This document shows, in pieces, positions 28,101-35,413 of a stretch of DNA of 64,000 nt (position 1 is its first letter; each line of letters opens with the position of its first letter). Source of the stretch: Paludibacteraceae bacterium (GTDB lineage Bacteria > Bacteroidota > Bacteroidia > Bacteroidales > Paludibacteraceae); the NCBI GenBank assembly GCA_017447875.1, contig JAFSMP010000026.1, forward strand, positions 1 through 64,000, given 5' to 3'. The notes beneath the pieces were generated by a model. That model worked only from the letters and a program-made list of their open reading frames with translations. It was not told the origin of the DNA and ran no database searches. The position numbers and the translations under genes are program-made.

Positions 28101-28516
28101 CCTTGTACCGCGAGTTGGACAGCCTGCATAGCGAAGAGCAATTGGTGGACTACAAGAAACGCCTTATTGACCGCTTCGGTCCCCTACCCGAACCGGCGGA
28201 AGAACTGCTGAGTGTGGTGCGGTTAAGATGGCTCTGTTGTCGGATGGGCATTGAGAAGATATTGCTGAAAGGAGAGAGGATGACGATGTATCTGGTGCAG
28301 CACAAAGATGCGTACTGGCAGTCGGAGCAGTTCGGTAATATGATTCAGTATGCCGTGACGCGACCGGAACGATGCTCTCTGCACGAAGAGAAAGACAAGA
28401 AAGGCATCCCGACCGGCAGACGGTATGTGACGATCACGAATGTGAAAACAATAGCTGGTGCAATAACGTTGCTCTCGAAAATCGAGCGCAACGAGTTGAA
28501 AGTTGAAAGTTTATAG
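25181..28516 (+). CDS. mfd: Transcription-repair coupling factor Mfd
   Basis: The helicase-like translocase that removes stalled RNA polymerase and recruits UvrA. Order: UvrB-like N-terminal part, CarD-like RNA-polymerase-interaction domain (GDYVVHSDHGIAKFGGLV), RecG-like ATPase with GDVGFGKTEVAMRAAF, IIDEEQKFGV and LTATPIPRTLQ, then helicase domain 2 (GRVGRSNRKAYCYL) and a TRCF C-terminal domain. Homology begins at ISDLEILFGQHPEINLIHRE, upstream of the first canonical start codon (TTG 25241); the frame there has no ATG, GTG or TTG. An AAGGA nine bases before ATA 25181 suggests an AUA start, making 1111 residues. At least five in-frame repeat cassettes interrupt the protein at about residues 121-132, 214-224, 251-264, 331-353 and 926-945. 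Confidence 0.93.
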   Translation: MSDLEILFGQHPEINLIHRELGKGKGMHLLLAGLHASARALTLTHIKERLFVVMDNAEAAQYLYGDLRSLGADALFFTSSKRRRSIDDAAVIQRTETLTTMPRIIVTYPEAIAEPVPAKEELSAVSFQLSTGQEIQQTQLGQQLSELGFERVDFVFQPGQYAVRGSIVDIYSYSHDLPYRLDFFGDEIESIREFDIEDQLSKNRVDSADIVGSSVESQKSKVESYIPEYLSEETVWVSNDWSVVRFKFDGLNNPSILNNLNNRRSIEFGEKSTFATHSKIAFDIVPQPLFHKQFDILTDDLKRHIDEGYKIYILAEQQKQLDRLKAIFDETVDTDRPLTLTDRSTDRPASPVRFIGINSTLHEGFVDKGLKICCYTDHQIFERYHRVTMSSENARRGKAIITLREINQLQIGDYVVHSDHGIAKFGGLVTTPVNGKPQEMIKLNYRDGANVFVSIHNLHRISKYKGREGSEPAIARLGSGAWERLKERAKEKVKDIARDLIRLYATRKQQKGFAYSPDGYMQHELEASFLYEDTPDQAKATADIKRDLESPMPMDRLVCGDVGFGKTEVAMRAAFKVATDGKQVAVLVPTTVLALQHYNTFKERMKNLPVRIEYLSRLKSAKEIKELLADLETGKIDILIGTHKLIGKSVKWHDLGLLIIDEEQKFGVAAKEKLKSLRTNIDVLTLTATPIPRTLQFSLLGARDLSVMTTPPPNRYPVQTELITVDDEDIIKEAIELELERNGQVFIVNNRIEMLPRIEHKIHQLCPEARIVTAHGQMQAGEMEEKLEAFINYDYDILLATTIIESGVDIPNVNTILIFSANKYGLADLHQLRGRVGRSNRKAYCYLIAPEKELLTEDARRRLEALGTFAELGAGFNLAMQDLDIRGAGNMLGSEQSGFIADLGYETYQRILNEAVEELKEEMSLGDASLQDGAERLQDAKTTGHLWCNDSQLETDLPISFPTDYIENISERITLYRELDSLHSEEQLVDYKKRLIDRFGPLPEPAEELLSVVRLRWLCCRMGIEKILLKGERMTMYLVQHKDAYWQSEQFGNMIQYAVTRPERCSLHEEKDKKGIPTGRRYVTITNVKTIAGAITLLSKIERNELKVESL
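25543..25575. repeat. In-frame repeat cassette 1 in mfd
   Basis: GTTGTCTGCTGTCAGTTTTC followed by AGTTGTC, imperfect repeats coding ELSAVSFQLST. Confidence 0.5.
25821..25851. repeat. In-frame repeat cassette 2 in mfd
   Basis: GTCGAAAGTCAAAAGTC type tandem repeats coding VESQKSKVES. Confidence 0.65.
25931..25970. repeat. In-frame repeat cassette 3 in mfd
   Basis: CTGAATAATC repeated three times, with CGAGTATT, coding LNNPSILNNLNN. It is the same family as 60477-60518 and 62986-63028. Confidence 0.65.
26172..26238. repeat. In-frame TGACAGACCG cassette in mfd
   Basis: Three copies of CTGACAGACCG separated by 6-7 bases, then GGCTTCGCCTG. They code DTDRPLTLTDRSTDRPASP between conserved parts of the N-terminal region. 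The same elements occur in rlmN and mnmA. Confidence 0.8.
27957..28013. repeat. In-frame CTACAGGACG cassette in mfd
   Basis: Three copies of CTACAGGAC with variable spacers (CGCTTCG and GCAGAGCGC) coding DASLQDGAERLQDAKTTGH. It is related to the cassette at 63299-63365. Confidence 0.65.
28495..28512. repeat. GTTGAAAG repeat at the mfd-kdsB junction
   Basis: GTTGAAAGTTGAAAGTTT encodes the last residues of Mfd (ELKVESL). The same family occurs at 29267-29293 and 42197-42233. Confidence 0.6.
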
Positions 28517-28519
28517 AAT

Positions 28520-29269
28520 ATGAAATTTATTGGAATCATCCCCGCTCGGTACGCCTCGACGCGTTTTCCGGGCAAGCCATTAGCCGAGATATGCGGTAAG
28601 ACCGTTATCCGTCGTGTCTATGAGCAGGCGAGCAAAGCCTTGGACACGGTGGTTGTAGCGACTGACGACGAGCGTATCTACGATGCGGTAGAAGCGTTTG
28701 GCGGTAAGATAGTGATGACCCGTGCGGACCATAAATGCGGTACGGATCGTTGTCTGGAGGCCTATCAGGCGATCACCACGCCTTCGTGGCGCGAACAGAA
28801 CGATAAAGAGACGGTGGTTATTAATATACAAGGCGATGAGCCCTTCATCCAGCCCGAACAGATAGAGGCACTGATGAAGTGTTTTGACCAAGAAGATACG
28901 GATATCGCGACCCTCGTTCGGCCTTATACCGACAAGGACAGTAAAGAAGCACTGGAGAACGTCAATACACCTAAGGTTCAATGGGACAAGACGACCTGCG
29001 TAGCGCAGATGTTCAGCCGGAAGGTTATCGCTTGTGCGGACGGCAGTCATTACCGTCATATCGGCATCTATGCCTATCGTGCAGATGTGCTGGCTAAGAT
29101 CACGCAACTGCCGCAGAGTCCGCTGGAGATAGCCGAGCGTTTGGAGCAGTTACGCTGGTTAGAGAACGGATACCGTATTCGTGTAGGCGTCACCGATACG
29201 CAGACGATCGGTATTGACACTCCGGAGGATCTGGAGCACGCTATTGAATGGTACAAGTATAATGGTTGA
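28520..29269 (+). CDS. kdsB: CMP-KDO synthetase (3-deoxy-manno-octulosonate cytidylyltransferase)
   Basis: A 249-residue cytoplasmic enzyme that activates KDO with CTP for lipopolysaccharide core synthesis. It shows the nucleotide-binding start IIPARYASTRFPGKPLAEI, the conserved INIQGDEPFI and the C-terminal GIDTPEDLEHA. Length is normal. It starts 3 bases after mfd, and GTTGAAAGTTGAAAGTTT repeats form the end of mfd just upstream. It shares a lipid A/LPS theme with lpxK and msbA elsewhere in the window. Confidence 0.97.
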   Translation: MKFIGIIPARYASTRFPGKPLAEICGKTVIRRVYEQASKALDTVVVATDDERIYDAVEAFGGKIVMTRADHKCGTDRCLEAYQAITTPSWREQNDKETVVINIQGDEPFIQPEQIEALMKCFDQEDTDIATLVRPYTDKDSKEALENVNTPKVQWDKTTCVAQMFSRKVIACADGSHYRHIGIYAYRADVLAKITQLPQSPLEIAERLEQLRWLENGYRIRVGVTDTQTIGIDTPEDLEHAIEWYKYNG

Positions 29270-29293
29270 AAGTTTAAAGTTGAAAGATAATAT
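29267..29293. repeat. GTTGAAAGTTTAAAG repeat after kdsB
   Basis: GGTTGAAAGTTTAAAGTTGA plus AAGATA begins at the kdsB stop codon and fills most of the gap before deoD. Confidence 0.6.
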
Positions 29294-29317
29294 ATTAACC
29301 TCAAAAAAACACAAATT

Positions 29318-30031
29318 ATGGCAAAAGGAAATTGCCCGACTCCGCACAATGGTGCGCAGTACGGAGAAATTGCAAAGACAGTAATCATGGCGGGTGACCC
29401 GTTACGCGCCAAGTTGATGGCAGAGCGTTATTTGGAGAACCCGAAGTTAGTGAACCAGGTACGTAATATGTTCGCTTATACCGGTACGTACAAAGGTAAA
29501 GAAGTGACCGTCATGGGTCATGGTATGGGTATTCCGTCGATCGGAATCTACACCTATGAGTTGTATAATTTCTACGATGTAGAGACGATCATTCGCGTAG
29601 GATCGTGCGGTGCTCGTCAGCACTATGTACAACTCGGCGACATCGTGATCGCCTTAGGCAGTTGCACGGAGAGTAACTATGCTGATCAGTTCGATCTGCA
29701 AGGAAACTTCGCTCCGATCGCAGATTTCTATCTGGCACGTAAGGCCGTAGAAGCTTGTGAGAAATTCGGATACCGTCACCATATCGGTAATGTCTATTCG
29801 GCAGATGTCTTCTATTCCGAAGATCCGCGTAAGGCGAACTGGACGAAGATGGGCGTGTTGGCAGACGAGATGGAAGCTCCGGCATTGTATCTGAATGCAG
29901 CGCGTGCAGGCAAGAAAGCACTGGTGATCTGCACTGTCAGCGATCATATCCTGACCGGTGAAGCCACGACAGCTGAACAACGTCAGAACTCGTTCACCAA
30001 CATGATGGACGTAGCCTTTGATATTATTTGA
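29318..30031 (+). CDS. deoD: Purine-nucleoside phosphorylase
   Basis: A 237-residue trimeric/hexameric phosphorylase of the PNP-UDP family that splits purine nucleosides into base and (deoxy)ribose-1-phosphate. Motifs: GDPLRAK (phosphate site), VMGHGMGIPSIGIYTYEL, RVGSCGA and VSDHILTGE with the catalytic Asp. The usual nucleoside-contact motif MEAAALY reads MEAPALYLN here. It could use nucleosides released by the 5'-nucleotidase at 14581-16137. Its stop overlaps the next start by one base. Confidence 0.95.
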   Translation: MAKGNCPTPHNGAQYGEIAKTVIMAGDPLRAKLMAERYLENPKLVNQVRNMFAYTGTYKGKEVTVMGHGMGIPSIGIYTYELYNFYDVETIIRVGSCGARQHYVQLGDIVIALGSCTESNYADQFDLQGNFAPIADFYLARKAVEACEKFGYRHHIGNVYSADVFYSEDPRKANWTKMGVLADEMEAPALYLNAARAGKKALVICTVSDHILTGEATTAEQRQNSFTNMMDVAFDII

Positions 30032-30879
30032 TGAGAAAACGATTATTGATAGTTGTATTAGTCCTCCTGCCTCTGAGTCTGATGGCTCAGAAGCAGGGGA
30101 ACTATGTCATCACGTTTGATGACGAAACCTCTACCCCTTCCGAGCAACCGACCTACAAACCGCAACCTGCACCTCAACAGACTGTAGAAAGCGATAAAGA
30201 GGCAAGCGGGAAGAGGAGAGAGGATAGCGGAAAGAAGGAGAAGAAAAGTTCCGGTATCTTCACCGGATTCTCCGGAGGAATGATGATTCATGGAGGATAC
30301 CTGTTCTCGGACGACCCGCGTAAGGTATTCAGTAACTCGGGTTTGGGTAGCGAAGAATATGTGAACAGTCTGCCTAAACGGGGTTTCTGTTACGGTATAG
30401 GTGGTGCACTGCGTGTTCACCTGTTGGATCATATTCATGTAGGTACGGAAGGATTCGTGAGTACGATGCCGCTGATGGGAACGGGTTCAAAAGTACGTTC
30501 CGGATGGGGCGGTGCCTGCTGCGATGTGTATACGACATGGGGTAAGGTGCGGCCGCTCATCGGTATGACGATCGGAGGCGGTTCGATGAGTCGTCTGTAC
30601 GTACCCAAGCAAGCGGCGGTTGTGGTCAATACCGCAGCAGACAGCACGTTTTACAACGCTGCGTACTCCAAGACTCCGTTCTTCCTAATCGATCCCTATA
30701 TCGGTATCGAGATCGGACTGAAGAGTCACGATGCGGTACTGATCCGTATCGATTATTTGCTGCCTTTTGGTAAAAGCGGCAGTAAGTTGACGGACAACGT
30801 CAAATGGAGCAATTTTATGTCCCCTACGGGACCTCGCCTGTATGTAGGTGTGATGTTTGGAAAATTTAATAAAAAATAA
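30031..30879 (+). CDS. Outer-membrane protein of unknown function
   Basis: A 282-residue product with a signal peptide ending LMAQ (about residue 19), then a Pro/Gln/Lys-rich linker (about 30-75), then Gly- and aromatic-rich beta strands (FSGGMMIHGGYLFSDD, PTGPRLYVGVMFGKF) typical of a small outer-membrane barrel. I do not recognise a named family. It lies one base after deoD and 10 bases before yidC. Confidence 0.75.
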   Translation: MRKRLLIVVLVLLPLSLMAQKQGNYVITFDDETSTPSEQPTYKPQPAPQQTVESDKEASGKRREDSGKKEKKSSGIFTGFSGGMMIHGGYLFSDDPRKVFSNSGLGSEEYVNSLPKRGFCYGIGGALRVHLLDHIHVGTEGFVSTMPLMGTGSKVRSGWGGACCDVYTTWGKVRPLIGMTIGGGSMSRLYVPKQAAVVVNTAADSTFYNAAYSKTPFFLIDPYIGIEIGLKSHDAVLIRIDYLLPFGKSGSKLTDNVKWSNFMSPTGPRLYVGVMFGKFNKK

Positions 30880-30889
30880 GATAGAATAA

Positions 30890-32743
30890 ATGGATAAAAA
30901 CACTTGGATCGGCTTTTTACTGATAGCCGCAATTATTGTCGGATTCACGATGCTTAATCGTCCGTCGAAAGAGCAACTGGCGGAACGTCAACGGATTCAC
31001 GATTCTATTTCTCTGGCTCGTATGGCGCAAGCTGAGGCACAACGCCTGGCTGACTCGATCAGCGCACAGATGGAAACCCCTATTGAGATGCCCAAAGAAG
31101 AGGCCAAACCGGAAGAACAATGGGTGACGCTGGAGAACGAACATGTACGCTTGACGCTTTCTTCCTACGGAGGTGTGATCCAGCGTGCCGAACTGAAGGA
31201 GTATCATGCTTCGGGTGACAGCATCAACCCGCTGTGCCTGTTCCGCGCGGATGAGAGTTCGTTCGGTTTCACACTCGTCACGATCAATAACCGTATCCTC
31301 AACACCGCGAACCTGTATTTCACTCCGGTTGCCTGCGAGCAGCCGAACAAAGCCATCATGCGTCTGCCGGGTATGGCTGAAGACAGTTGGTTGGATTTCG
31401 TATATGAGTTGTCAGACGACTATATGGTGCATCTGGCACTCGAACCGCATAACATGCAGCAGGTGTTGGCGCAGAACGTGAACGCACTGGAACTGTACTG
31501 GACGCAGTCTATCCCGCAACAGGAACAGGGACGTAAGTTTGAAGAGCGTTATGCACAATTGCAATATATGCTCGTAGGCGGCGACATGGAGAAACTGAGC
31601 GAGAGCAAAGAGGACAGTCAGAAAGAGTCCACGCGCGTCAAATGGATCGGTTACAAAGACCAGTTCTTCTCCACCGTCCTCATCGCGGACGATGCCTTCA
31701 GTTCCTCGCAGTTCCATTCGAAACCGGAGAACCGCTACTCGCGATATATCAAGTCCTATGCGACCACTACGAGTGTGCCGTTTGACCTGACCGGCAAGAC
31801 TCCGACGGGTATGCGTTTCTATTTCGGTCCGAACCACTACCATACGCTCAAGGCGTACGATGAGGGAGCGAAGAAAGAGGACCGCCTGTACCTGAACAAA
31901 CTCGTTCCGCTGGGATGGAAGATCGTCAGTTGGATCAATACGGCATTGGTCATTCCGATGTTCGACCTGTTCACCAGTTGGGGATTGCATATCGGTATCG
32001 TGATCCTGCTGATGACTATTGTCATCAAGATCATCATCCTGCCGTTCGTGTTCGTATCGTATAAGTCAAGCGCGAAGATGCGCGCACTGCGTCCGCAGTT
32101 GGATGCTATCAATGAGAAATATCCGGCAGACAAGATGCAGGAGCGTCAACAGGCGACGATGCAGTTGTACCAGCAGGCAGGTGTCAACCCGATGAGCGGT
32201 TGCTTACCGATGCTGTTCCAGTTCCCGGTCTTGATGGCTATGTTCTGGTTCTTGCCTACCGCTATCGAGTTACGCGGCAAGTCGCTATTCTGGGCAGACG
32301 ACCTCTCAACGTATGATGCGGTCTTCCAATGGGGCTTTAACATCCCGCTGTTAGGAGATCACCTGTCGCTGTTCTGCTTGCTGATGATGATCTGTAACAT
32401 CGCGTACACCTATATCACGATGCAATCGCAGGCAACAGATCCGAATATGAAGTTCATGAAGTACATGACGTACGCGATGCCGCTCATGTTCCTCTTCATC
32501 TTTAATGACTACGCCGCCGGTTTGAGTTATTACTACCTCGTATCGCTGTTCATCACGATCGCTCAGACCATGATCTTCCGTTGGAGCCTGGACGATGAGA
32601 AGATGCTCAAAGAGATGGAGGAAAACAAAAAGAAAAAAGCCGGCAAACCTAAGTCCGGCTTCATGGAGCGTTTGGAGAAGATGCAACGCGAGCAACAACG
32701 CTTAGCTCGCGAGCAGGCTAAGGCGGCTCAGAAGAGACGCTAA
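30890..32743 (+). CDS. yidC: Membrane protein insertase YidC
   Basis: A 617-residue inner-membrane insertase. N-terminal helix (WIGFLLIAAIIVGFTMLN), a large periplasmic domain (about 60-350), then the conserved 60KD_IMP core with five helices (YKSSAKMRALRPQLDAINEK, QAGVNPMSGCLPMLFQFPVL) and a basic tail rich in Lys. Length is normal for the phylum. Its 3' end overlaps the convergent SGNH-like gene by 42 bases and holds that gene's terminator hairpin. Confidence 0.97.
   Translation: MDKNTWIGFLLIAAIIVGFTMLNRPSKEQLAERQRIHDSISLARMAQAEAQRLADSISAQMETPIEMPKEEAKPEEQWVTLENEHVRLTLSSYGGVIQRAELKEYHASGDSINPLCLFRADESSFGFTLVTINNRILNTANLYFTPVACEQPNKAIMRLPGMAEDSWLDFVYELSDDYMVHLALEPHNMQQVLAQNVNALELYWTQSIPQQEQGRKFEERYAQLQYMLVGGDMEKLSESKEDSQKESTRVKWIGYKDQFFSTVLIADDAFSSSQFHSKPENRYSRYIKSYATTTSVPFDLTGKTPTGMRFYFGPNHYHTLKAYDEGAKKEDRLYLNKLVPLGWKIVSWINTALVIPMFDLFTSWGLHIGIVILLMTIVIKIIILPFVFVSYKSSAKMRALRPQLDAINEKYPADKMQERQQATMQLYQQAGVNPMSGCLPMLFQFPVLMAMFWFLPTAIELRGKSLFWADDLSTYDAVFQWGFNIPLLGDHLSLFCLLMMICNIAYTYITMQSQATDPNMKFMKYMTYAMPLMFLFIFNDYAAGLSYYYLVSLFITIAQTMIFRWSLDDEKMLKEMEENKKKKAGKPKSGFMERLEKMQREQQRLAREQAKAAQKRR
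32622..32661 (-). terminator. Terminator of the SGNH-like gene embedded in yidC
   Basis: Arms AAGCCGG (32637-32643) and CCGGCTT (32655-32661). On the minus strand the stem is followed by TTTTCTTTTTG. These T residues are the Lys-rich tail of YidC on the other strand. Confidence 0.75.
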
Positions 32744-33199
32744 CTCATTATTCACCACCGCTTGTCCTTTAGCGGACAGCGTGACACCGTCTTGCTCGAG
32801 GAGTGACTCATAATGAGCACTCGCGAGCATCGGTGAGGTGATATCCACAATATGTACGCACTGAGTAGCCGCCAAGCGGAAAAGCAATAAGTTATACAAC
32901 TCATGGATATTGCGCAGGCGTTCCGTCGAACCGCCTAACCAATACAGGATGTTTTTACGTTCCTGCATACTCATGCCACGTGTGATATGCGCGAAATAGC
33001 GATCCGCATCGATGATCGGCAGACTGACTAACACCGGTTCGAGTCCGCGCGTACGCGCTTGCGCGATCTTATTTATATAAAGGGCTTTATAGGCAACCAA
33101 GTCCATCTGGGGTACATGATGACCACCTGGATTAAGGGAGATAGCTTTCCAATCAAATTGTAAACCGCTCTCGGGCTGAATAATAAAAGTCTTGTCCAT
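32702..33199 (-). CDS. Truncated SGNH/GDSL-hydrolase-like protein, probably inactive
   Basis: A 165-residue product matching the second half of Bacteroidota SGNH hydrolases of about 270 residues: VLVSLPIIDADRYFAHITRG, then MSMQERKNILYWLGG, then HELYNLLLFRLAA. The N-terminal block with the nucleophile Ser (GDS) is missing and the C-terminal DxxH block reads DGVTLS, with Asp kept but His lost. It should therefore lack hydrolase activity. It is still served by a good promoter, behind a 31-residue membrane peptide gene (gap 13 bases), and has its own terminator. Either a decaying gene or a pseudo-enzyme with a new role. Confidence 0.65.
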   Translation of the reverse strand: MDKTFIIQPESGLQFDWKAISLNPGGHHVPQMDLVAYKALYINKIAQARTRGLEPVLVSLPIIDADRYFAHITRGMSMQERKNILYWLGGSTERLRNIHELYNLLLFRLAATQCVHIVDITSPMLASAHYESLLEQDGVTLSAKGQAVVNNELASLLSRLSLLAS

Positions 33200-33212
33200 A
33201 ATATATAAATTA

Positions 33213-33308
33213 TTAAAGATTTATTACAAGATAAGCAATAATAGCCGGTAACTGAAGGCAATAGATTGCGACCAAGAGGTCAAATCCGATACGTTTAACA
33301 GTTTTCAT
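33213..33308 (-). CDS. 31-residue hydrophobic membrane peptide
   Basis: MKTVKRIGFDLLVAIYCLQL then PAIIAYLVINL: a basic N-terminus followed by one hydrophobic segment, so a single-helix membrane protein. The ATG is 28 nt downstream of a -7 box with proper spacing. It precedes the truncated SGNH gene and faces the LytTR regulator. No family recognised; a regulatory or signalling peptide is speculative. Confidence 0.55.
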   Translation of the reverse strand: MKTVKRIGFDLLVAIYCLQLPAIIAYLVINL

Positions 33309-33335
33309 AATTGTATTGTTTTTTAAAATCCGATG

Positions 33336-33366
33336 CAAAATTACTGCTAATTTACGAGGCGTGCAA
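33336..33366 (-). promoter_or_regulatory. Promoter of the small-peptide/SGNH pair
   Basis: The minus strand has -7 TAATTTTG (33336-33343) and -33 TTG (33364-33366), spacer 20 nt. The phased GTGAC repeats begin just upstream of it. Confidence 0.75.
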
Positions 33367-33372
33367 CTAATT

Positions 33373-33466
33373 GTGATGAGGGATAACGGAAAGTGACGAA
33401 AACAAGTCATTTGGTGACTAAAATACAAATATAGTGACGAAAAATCCAATAAACGAATTTCGTCAC
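33373..33466. promoter_or_regulatory. Phased GTGAC repeat array between divergent genes
   Basis: GTGATGAG (33373), GTGACGAAAA (33393), GTGACTAAAA (33414) and GTGACGAAAA (33434) recur at 20, 21 and 20 bp. An inverted copy TTTCGTCAC lies at 33458-33466. The array abuts the -33 box of the minus promoter and ends 20 bp before the LytTR gene. LytTR proteins bind direct repeats about two turns apart, so this is a plausible operator of the adjacent regulator. Confidence 0.6.
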
Positions 33467-33486
33467 ATCAAAGAAAGGGACAAAAT

Positions 33487-34278
33487 ATGCATAAAATTCC
33501 AGCTTCCATACTATCTGCGCCGACACTGCTGCTGCATGTGCTGGCAATGCCGGTATTTTACCTTGGATTCATATTGATTTATCGCAGTGCATGGATGTTA
33601 GCGTTCTTGGATGCCGGTCTGGGAGCGGTATTCAATGTGCTGATGCTGATGTGCATTCTGATCGGCGTGATGTGTGCTTCGCGTATTCCCATGACGCTGA
33701 CAAGGAATTCGCTGAATCTGAACTGGTGGTACTATGTGTTATGGTCTTTCGCGGAGATAGTGGTTTTCAGTTGTTTTGCGGCATTGTACATGGCTTTGGT
33801 GTACGGAGACTACGGTTATTTCCCGGCATTAGGGGAGTGTTTCCGTATCTCGTTTGCCACACTGAGTTATCCGTATCTGCTGATTGCGCTTTTCATTGCC
33901 TTGATCAAGCCCGATGAAGAGATGGCAAACGAAGAAGACTTGGTACGCTTTGCCGATAGCACAGGACGGCTCAAACTGGTCATTGCCAATGACGTGATCC
34001 TGTATGTGGAAGCGCAGGAGAACTATGTGTCCATCCATTATATGGAAGGTGAGAAGCAGAAAGAGTACTCTTTGCGTCAGTCCATGCGGGGCATAGAAGA
34101 GTTGATGGACAAGCACGGCATCATCCGTTGCCAACGCTCCTATTTTGTCAACCCGCGCCACGTCACAGTCTTGCGCCGCGACAAGGAAGGCTTGATCCAA
34201 GCGGAGTTAGACGTGACAAGCAGCAAGCCCGTACCGGTATCGCCGAAATACTACGAGCAGTTAAGCAGGTTGCTGTAA
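33487..34278 (+). CDS. Membrane-anchored LytTR transcription regulator
   Basis: A 263-residue protein with four hydrophobic segments in residues 1-140 and a C-terminal LytTR DNA-binding domain at about 160-263 (DVILYVEAQENYVSIHY, YFVNPRHVTVLRR). There is no receiver domain, so it belongs to the membrane-LytTR group rather than to two-component regulators. It is divergent from the small membrane peptide, with a phased repeat array between them, and probably controls that promoter and its own. The signal it senses is unknown. Its 3' end overlaps the convergent rlmN by 18 bases. Confidence 0.88.
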   Translation: MHKIPASILSAPTLLLHVLAMPVFYLGFILIYRSAWMLAFLDAGLGAVFNVLMLMCILIGVMCASRIPMTLTRNSLNLNWWYYVLWSFAEIVVFSCFAALYMALVYGDYGYFPALGECFRISFATLSYPYLLIALFIALIKPDEEMANEEDLVRFADSTGRLKLVIANDVILYVEAQENYVSIHYMEGEKQKEYSLRQSMRGIEELMDKHGIIRCQRSYFVNPRHVTVLRRDKEGLIQAELDVTSSKPVPVSPKYYEQLSRLL

Positions 34279-35409
34279 GGCATTGACGAGCATGCCGCAG
34301 GCGGCAAGGATGTCTTCTCCACGGGAACGGCGGATGGTGGTAGTAAGACCATTAGCGGTGAGGTAGTCACGGAGCCAAAGCATAGATTGTTCGTTGGAGG
34401 GTTTGAAAAGGTTTGAGGTTGTTTGAGGTTGTTTGAGATCGTTTGACGTTGGACGTTTGACGTCTTCCACTCCTTCATGAAAACGAATGAGGTTGATGCG
34501 GCAGTTGAGTCCTTTGAGCAGGCGGAGGAGTTCCTTGGCATGACGAGGCGTGTCGTTCTGTCCGGCCCAACAGATATACTCGAAACTGACGCGACGTTGG
34601 TGCGACCAATCGTACTGCTTGAGAAGGGCAACCACATCAGTGATGGACATAAGTTTTTCGGCAGGCATGATCTCTGCCCGTTCTGCAGGGAAGGGATTAT
34701 GCATAGAAACCGCCAGGTGACACTCACTCTCATCGAGAAATCGCTTCATAGCAGGGATACCTACCGTAGAGACGGTGATACGCTTGGGTGACCAAGCGCA
34801 AGCGTACGGAGCGGTCATGATCTCCAAGGCACGGAGGACATTGTCGAGATTATCCATCGGTTCGCCTTCTCCCATAAAGACAATATTTGTCAGACCGGCT
34901 TCGCCTGACAGACCGCTTTCGCTGACAGACCGTTTTACTGACAGACCGTCCTTCGGACTGACAGACATTCCAAAAAAGATCTGATTCAATATATCCGCTG
35001 CGGAGAGATGACCGTGAAAACCGAGGGTACCTGTCATGCAGAAACGACAGCCCATCTTACAGCCGGCTTGCGTGGAGACGCAAAGAGTCGCTCTGTCTTC
35101 TTCCGGAATATATACCGACTCCACGAATTGCTCACCAACCTCAAAGAGGTACTTCCGTGTACCATCGACACTGACGGCTTCGCGGACAGGGGCATGACGA
35201 CCGATGGTATAGTTGGCTTTGAGCGCCTCACGTCCTTTGAGAGAGATATTGGTCATCTGGTCAAAAGACGTGACGCGGCGCACATATAACCATTCGGCAA
35301 GCTGCTTGCCTGCGAACTTCTGCAAGCCGACCGCCAAAGCGACCTCTTGCAATTCCGAAAGCGTCTTGCCAAGCAAGACATTGGTCATTTGTAATGGGTC
35401 ATTTGTCAT
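34261..35409 (-). CDS. rlmN: 23S rRNA A2503 / tRNA A37 C2-methyltransferase RlmN
   Basis: A 382-residue radical-SAM methyltransferase. The cluster motif is CKMGCRFC (Cys 117, 121, 124), followed by NIVFMGEGEPMDNLDN; the C-terminal catalytic Cys is in GEDILAACGML. Start ATG 35409 overlaps the mscS stop (ATGA); ATG 35388 is an alternative, because the first codons lie in a TCATTTGTCATTGG repeat. Two repeat cassettes interrupt the protein in frame: residues about 149-174, just after the first conserved region, and about 315-337 near the C-terminus. It is the last gene of the ten-gene fumarase operon. Confidence 0.95.
   Translation of the reverse strand: MTNDPLQMTNVLLGKTLSELQEVALAVGLQKFAGKQLAEWLYVRRVTSFDQMTNISLKGREALKANYTIGRHAPVREAVSVDGTRKYLFEVGEQFVESVYIPEEDRATLCVSTQAGCKMGCRFCMTGTLGFHGHLSAADILNQIFFGMSVSPKDGLSVKRSVSESGLSGEAGLTNIVFMGEGEPMDNLDNVLRALEIMTAPYACAWSPKRITVSTVGIPAMKRFLDESECHLAVSMHNPFPAERAEIMPAEKLMSITDVVALLKQYDWSHQRRVSFEYICWAGQNDTPRHAKELLRLLKGLNCRINLIRFHEGVEDVKRPTSNDLKQPQTTSNLFKPSNEQSMLWLRDYLTANGLTTTIRRSRGEDILAACGMLVNALQQPA
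34399..34466. repeat. In-frame GTTTGAGGTT cassette in rlmN
   Basis: GTTTGAGGTT and variants (GTTTGAAAAG, GTTTGAGATC, GTTTGACGTT) repeat about six times. They code the low-complexity stretch VKRPTSNDLKQPQTTSNLFK. Confidence 0.7.
34888..34967. repeat. In-frame TGACAGACCG cassette in rlmN
   Basis: Five copies of TG(A/T)CAGAC spaced 16-20 bp, separated by GGCTTCGCC, CTTTCGC, TTTTAC and GTCCTTCGGAC. Two spacers can form mini-hairpins with a TTC or TTCG loop. It codes about 26 residues that ordinary RlmN proteins lack. Confidence 0.8.
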
Positions 35410-35413
35410 TGGT
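35379..35413. repeat. TCATTTG repeat at the mscS-rlmN junction
   Basis: TTGGTCATTTGTAATGGGTC followed by ATTTGTCATTGG spans the rlmN start and mscS stop. The ATG start codons of rlmN lie within it. Confidence 0.55.

Noticed and set aside
30031-30879. T9SS PorT/PorP-like component
   Set aside because: Only size and barrel-like strands agree; no specific motif of a T9SS component could be recognised.
32760-32783. Hairpin after yidC (CGCTTGTCC / GGACAGCG) as its terminator
   Set aside because: The stem has a bulge and no T run follows on the plus strand; it lies within the SGNH-like coding region.
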